Shown piece after piece: positions 62,525 through 64,000 of a stretch of 64,000 bases of DNA. The stretch is from assembly GCA_937919655.1 (NCBI GenBank), contig CALFPJ010000063.1, positions 62,001 through 126,000 of the forward strand, written 5' to 3'. The first letter of the stretch is position 1. Every line of letters starts with the position of its first letter. The stretch is from an uncultured Gemmatimonadales bacterium (GTDB lineage Bacteria; Gemmatimonadota; Gemmatimonadetes; Longimicrobiales; Gaopeijiaceae). A model generated the notes under the pieces. It ran no database searches, had not been told where the DNA came from, and saw only the letters and a program-made list of their open reading frames with translations. Position numbers and translations under genes: made by a program.

Positions 62525-62937
62525 GTGCTGCCCACCCGTGGTGGTTGGCGCCTGACCAGAAGTGCCGGAGTGTGGGCGGGGAAGGTGTGCATGGGTCCTC
62601 CAACGGTGATGTGGTTGAGGTCATGCTGGGGTGGGGAGCCACGTTGGGGCAAGTCTGCAAACCCCCACGTGGCGAGGAGGCTAGGGATCTCGATCGAGCC
62701 GGCTCACGGCTTCTGGGGCGCTTTCACTGGGTCAGGTAATCGTCCGGAGCTGCGGCCACGGAGCTCTCCGTCAGTCCCTGACCTGACTCCCGCTGGCGAT
62801 CATAGGAGCCAGGAGCGCGCCCCGTGCGGAGAGGGGCTGGGACGCCCTTGATGTACCAGCATCTTGGCGTCCAGCGTCCGAATCGGAATATTTACTTCCG
62901 ATTAATGGCTGACTTCCGTTCCTGAAGGGAGACTGCA
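62525..62937. promoter_or_regulatory. 413-bp intergenic region with inverted repeats
   Basis: Between divergent genes. It contains no plausible gene. The clearest signal is the perfect inverted repeat at 62881-62903, near the start of the sigma-54 activator gene. The FG-GAP gene promoter should be at the left side; no -35/-10 pair is strong enough to call. Confidence 0.5.
62881..62903. promoter_or_regulatory. Perfect 8-bp inverted repeat, possible operator
   Basis: AATCGGAA, 7 bases, TTCCGATT. It lies 35 bases upstream of the GTG of the activator gene and is AT-rich compared with its surroundings. Both its symmetry and its position fit a dimeric regulator's binding site, possibly autoregulation. 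Confidence 0.5.
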
Positions 62938-64000
62938 GTGCTCGTTCGTACACTCCTGGCGTCCACCGCGTCCAAACTTGGTGAGCGAATCGAGACGTTG
63001 CTCGATTCCAGGGATGTGACCCTGACACGGGCACGGAGCCGAGACGATGTCTGGAGGATCCTCCAGCGGGAGGAGATCGACTTGCTGCTCCTGGATGAGG
63101 CGTTGGGTGTGGGCTCCACGGAGGACTGGATTTCCACGATTCGGGAACTCCCGGAGGCCCCGGACCTGATCATCCTCACTCAGAAGGAAGACCCCCGGTA
63201 CAGGGCCGCGTTGCTGGCGCTCGGGAGCCTCGCAGTCCTGAATACCAGGCTGAAGGACCGCGAGCTACGAGGAACGCTCCGTACCCTGATTCAACGACTG
63301 TCGCAGACTACATCAGCTCGATTGACAGCGCGTACCGAGGACCGGTGGCGCGGGTTTGGCGATCTCGTGGCGCGAAGCGCGCCGATGGCCGAGGTGGTCT
63401 CGGTCGCCAAGCAAGTCGCTGAGTCCGAGAGTTCAGTGCTCATCCTCGGGGAGACCGGCGTGGGAAAAGAGCGGATGGCACGGACTATCCACGCCGGAAG
63501 CGCTCGCGCGAACCATCCGTTCGTGCCAGTCAACTGTGGCGCGATCCCCGAGGGGCTCTTGGAGAGCGAACTGTTCGGCCACGACCAAGGCGCTTTCACG
63601 GGTGCGGTGAGGGCGCGCCGGGGTCACTTCGAGATGGCCCACAATGGCACTCTGTTCCTCGATGAAATCGGCGAGCTGCCGTCACACGTCCAGGTGAAGC
63701 TCCTCAGGGTTCTGGATGACCGTCGCATCCAACGTCTCGGAAGCGAACATTCGGATCGGGTGAACGTCCGGATCCTCGCAGCGACCAATCGGGACTTGGA
63801 GGCCGAAGTCGCGGCCCACCGATTCCGGCCCGACCTGTACTACCGGCTGGCAGTCGTAACGCTCACCATCCCACCGCTTCGTGATCGCGTCGCAGATATC
63901 CCCGAGTTAGCGAAGTATCATCTCGCGAGGATCCGACGGACGCTCTCCAAACCGGTGGGTGGAATCACGGCCCCGGCAATGGAAGCGCTCTGCGCCTATG
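62938..64000 (+). CDS. Sigma-54-dependent transcriptional activator, 3' end beyond window
   Basis: GTG 62938, preceded by AAGGGAG, opens a frame of 354 codons that is cut by the window end. Residues 1-120 form a receiver-like domain (TLLASTASKLGERIETLLDS, EIDLLLLDEALGVG with Asp at the phosphorylation position, LIILTQKEDPRY). The AAA+ domain follows: Walker A LGETGVGKERMARTIH (about 170), the sigma-54 contact ELFGHDQGAFTGAV (about 210-222), LFLDEIGELP (Walker B) and RLGSEHSDRVNVRILAATNRDL (sensor I region). It activates sigma-54 promoters by ATP hydrolysis. The C-terminal DNA-binding part lies outside the window. Confidence 0.93.
   Translation, partial: MLVRTLLASTASKLGERIETLLDSRDVTLTRARSRDDVWRILQREEIDLLLLDEALGVGSTEDWISTIRELPEAPDLIILTQKEDPRYRAALLALGSLAVLNTRLKDRELRGTLRTLIQRLSQTTSARLTARTEDRWRGFGDLVARSAPMAEVVSVAKQVAESESSVLILGETGVGKERMARTIHAGSARANHPFVPVNCGAIPEGLLESELFGHDQGAFTGAVRARRGHFEMAHNGTLFLDEIGELPSHVQVKLLRVLDDRRIQRLGSEHSDRVNVRILAATNRDLEAEVAAHRFRPDLYYRLAVVTLTIPPLRDRVADIPELAKYHLARIRRTLSKPVGGITAPAMEALCAY

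Overview
The window is GC-rich, densely coded bacterial chromosome with no plasmid, phage or CRISPR hallmarks. The mix of genes suggests a free-living Gemmatimonadota-like bacterium: remnants of MacB/FtsX-type 'orphan' ABC permeases and a BNR/sortilin-type secreted protein, an ASPIC/FG-GAP protein, a DUF2723 membrane protein, AddA/AddB-like nucleases, type III glutamine synthetase, several lipobox lipoproteins and a small plug-like lipoprotein. This assignment is inference; no rRNA or other phylogenetic marker beyond gyrB, recF, ssb and rpsU is present. Many adjacent genes overlap by 4 bases (GTGA or ATGA), so translational coupling is common.

Layout. 1-5.6 kb: a lipoprotein cut by the window edge, then a coupled trio (flavin reductase, membrane spermidine-synthase-like protein, single-chain SbcD/SbcC-like protein with eroded catalytic motifs). 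5.6-8.6 kb: an imine-handling module (FAD amine oxidase, small membrane protein, RidA, divergent ornithine-cyclodeaminase-family reductase). 8.7-21.8 kb: DUF2723 protein, hydantoinase, TrpE, M20 peptidase, GlsB-like protein, PspA-like coiled coil, ECF sigma factor, 2-oxoacid dehydrogenase E1 alpha, V4R protein, peroxiredoxin, CoA-binding protein. 21.8-22.2 kb: a 325-bp MITE-like element. 22.3-25.6 kb: APC permease fused to EIIA and RCK_C domains, signal peptidase I, ribosomal protein S21.

25.7-29.2 kb is the least explained and most interesting stretch. It holds three proteins built from two unrecognised domains (called X and Y here). They occur in the orders X-Y, Y-X and Y alone, and are interleaved with an orphan 295-residue protein and a ribbon-helix-helix-like protein. 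The intergenic spaces are long, comparatively AT-rich and hairpin-rich. A frameshifted dihaem cytochrome c pseudogene follows.

30.2-39.1 kb carries replication and housekeeping genes: ssb, enoyl-CoA hydratase, recF-dciA-gyrB, an AAA/DUF234 ATPase and glnN. 39.1-47.7 kb holds an AddB-like nuclease, threonine dehydratase, thioesterase, a DUF457 hydrolase and the two subunits of an aconitase X enzyme. 47.7-50.5 kb is a gene graveyard: a truncated BNR/sortilin gene, two oppositely oriented fragments of FtsX-type permeases and a second, 167-bp MITE-like element. 50.5-64 kb carries an NhaC antiporter, TIGR04076 protein, aldo/keto reductase, FHA-transmembrane-protease protein, AddA-like helicase/nuclease, four small unknown genes, a plug-like lipoprotein, an FG-GAP/ASPIC protein and the start of a sigma-54 activator preceded by a perfect inverted repeat.
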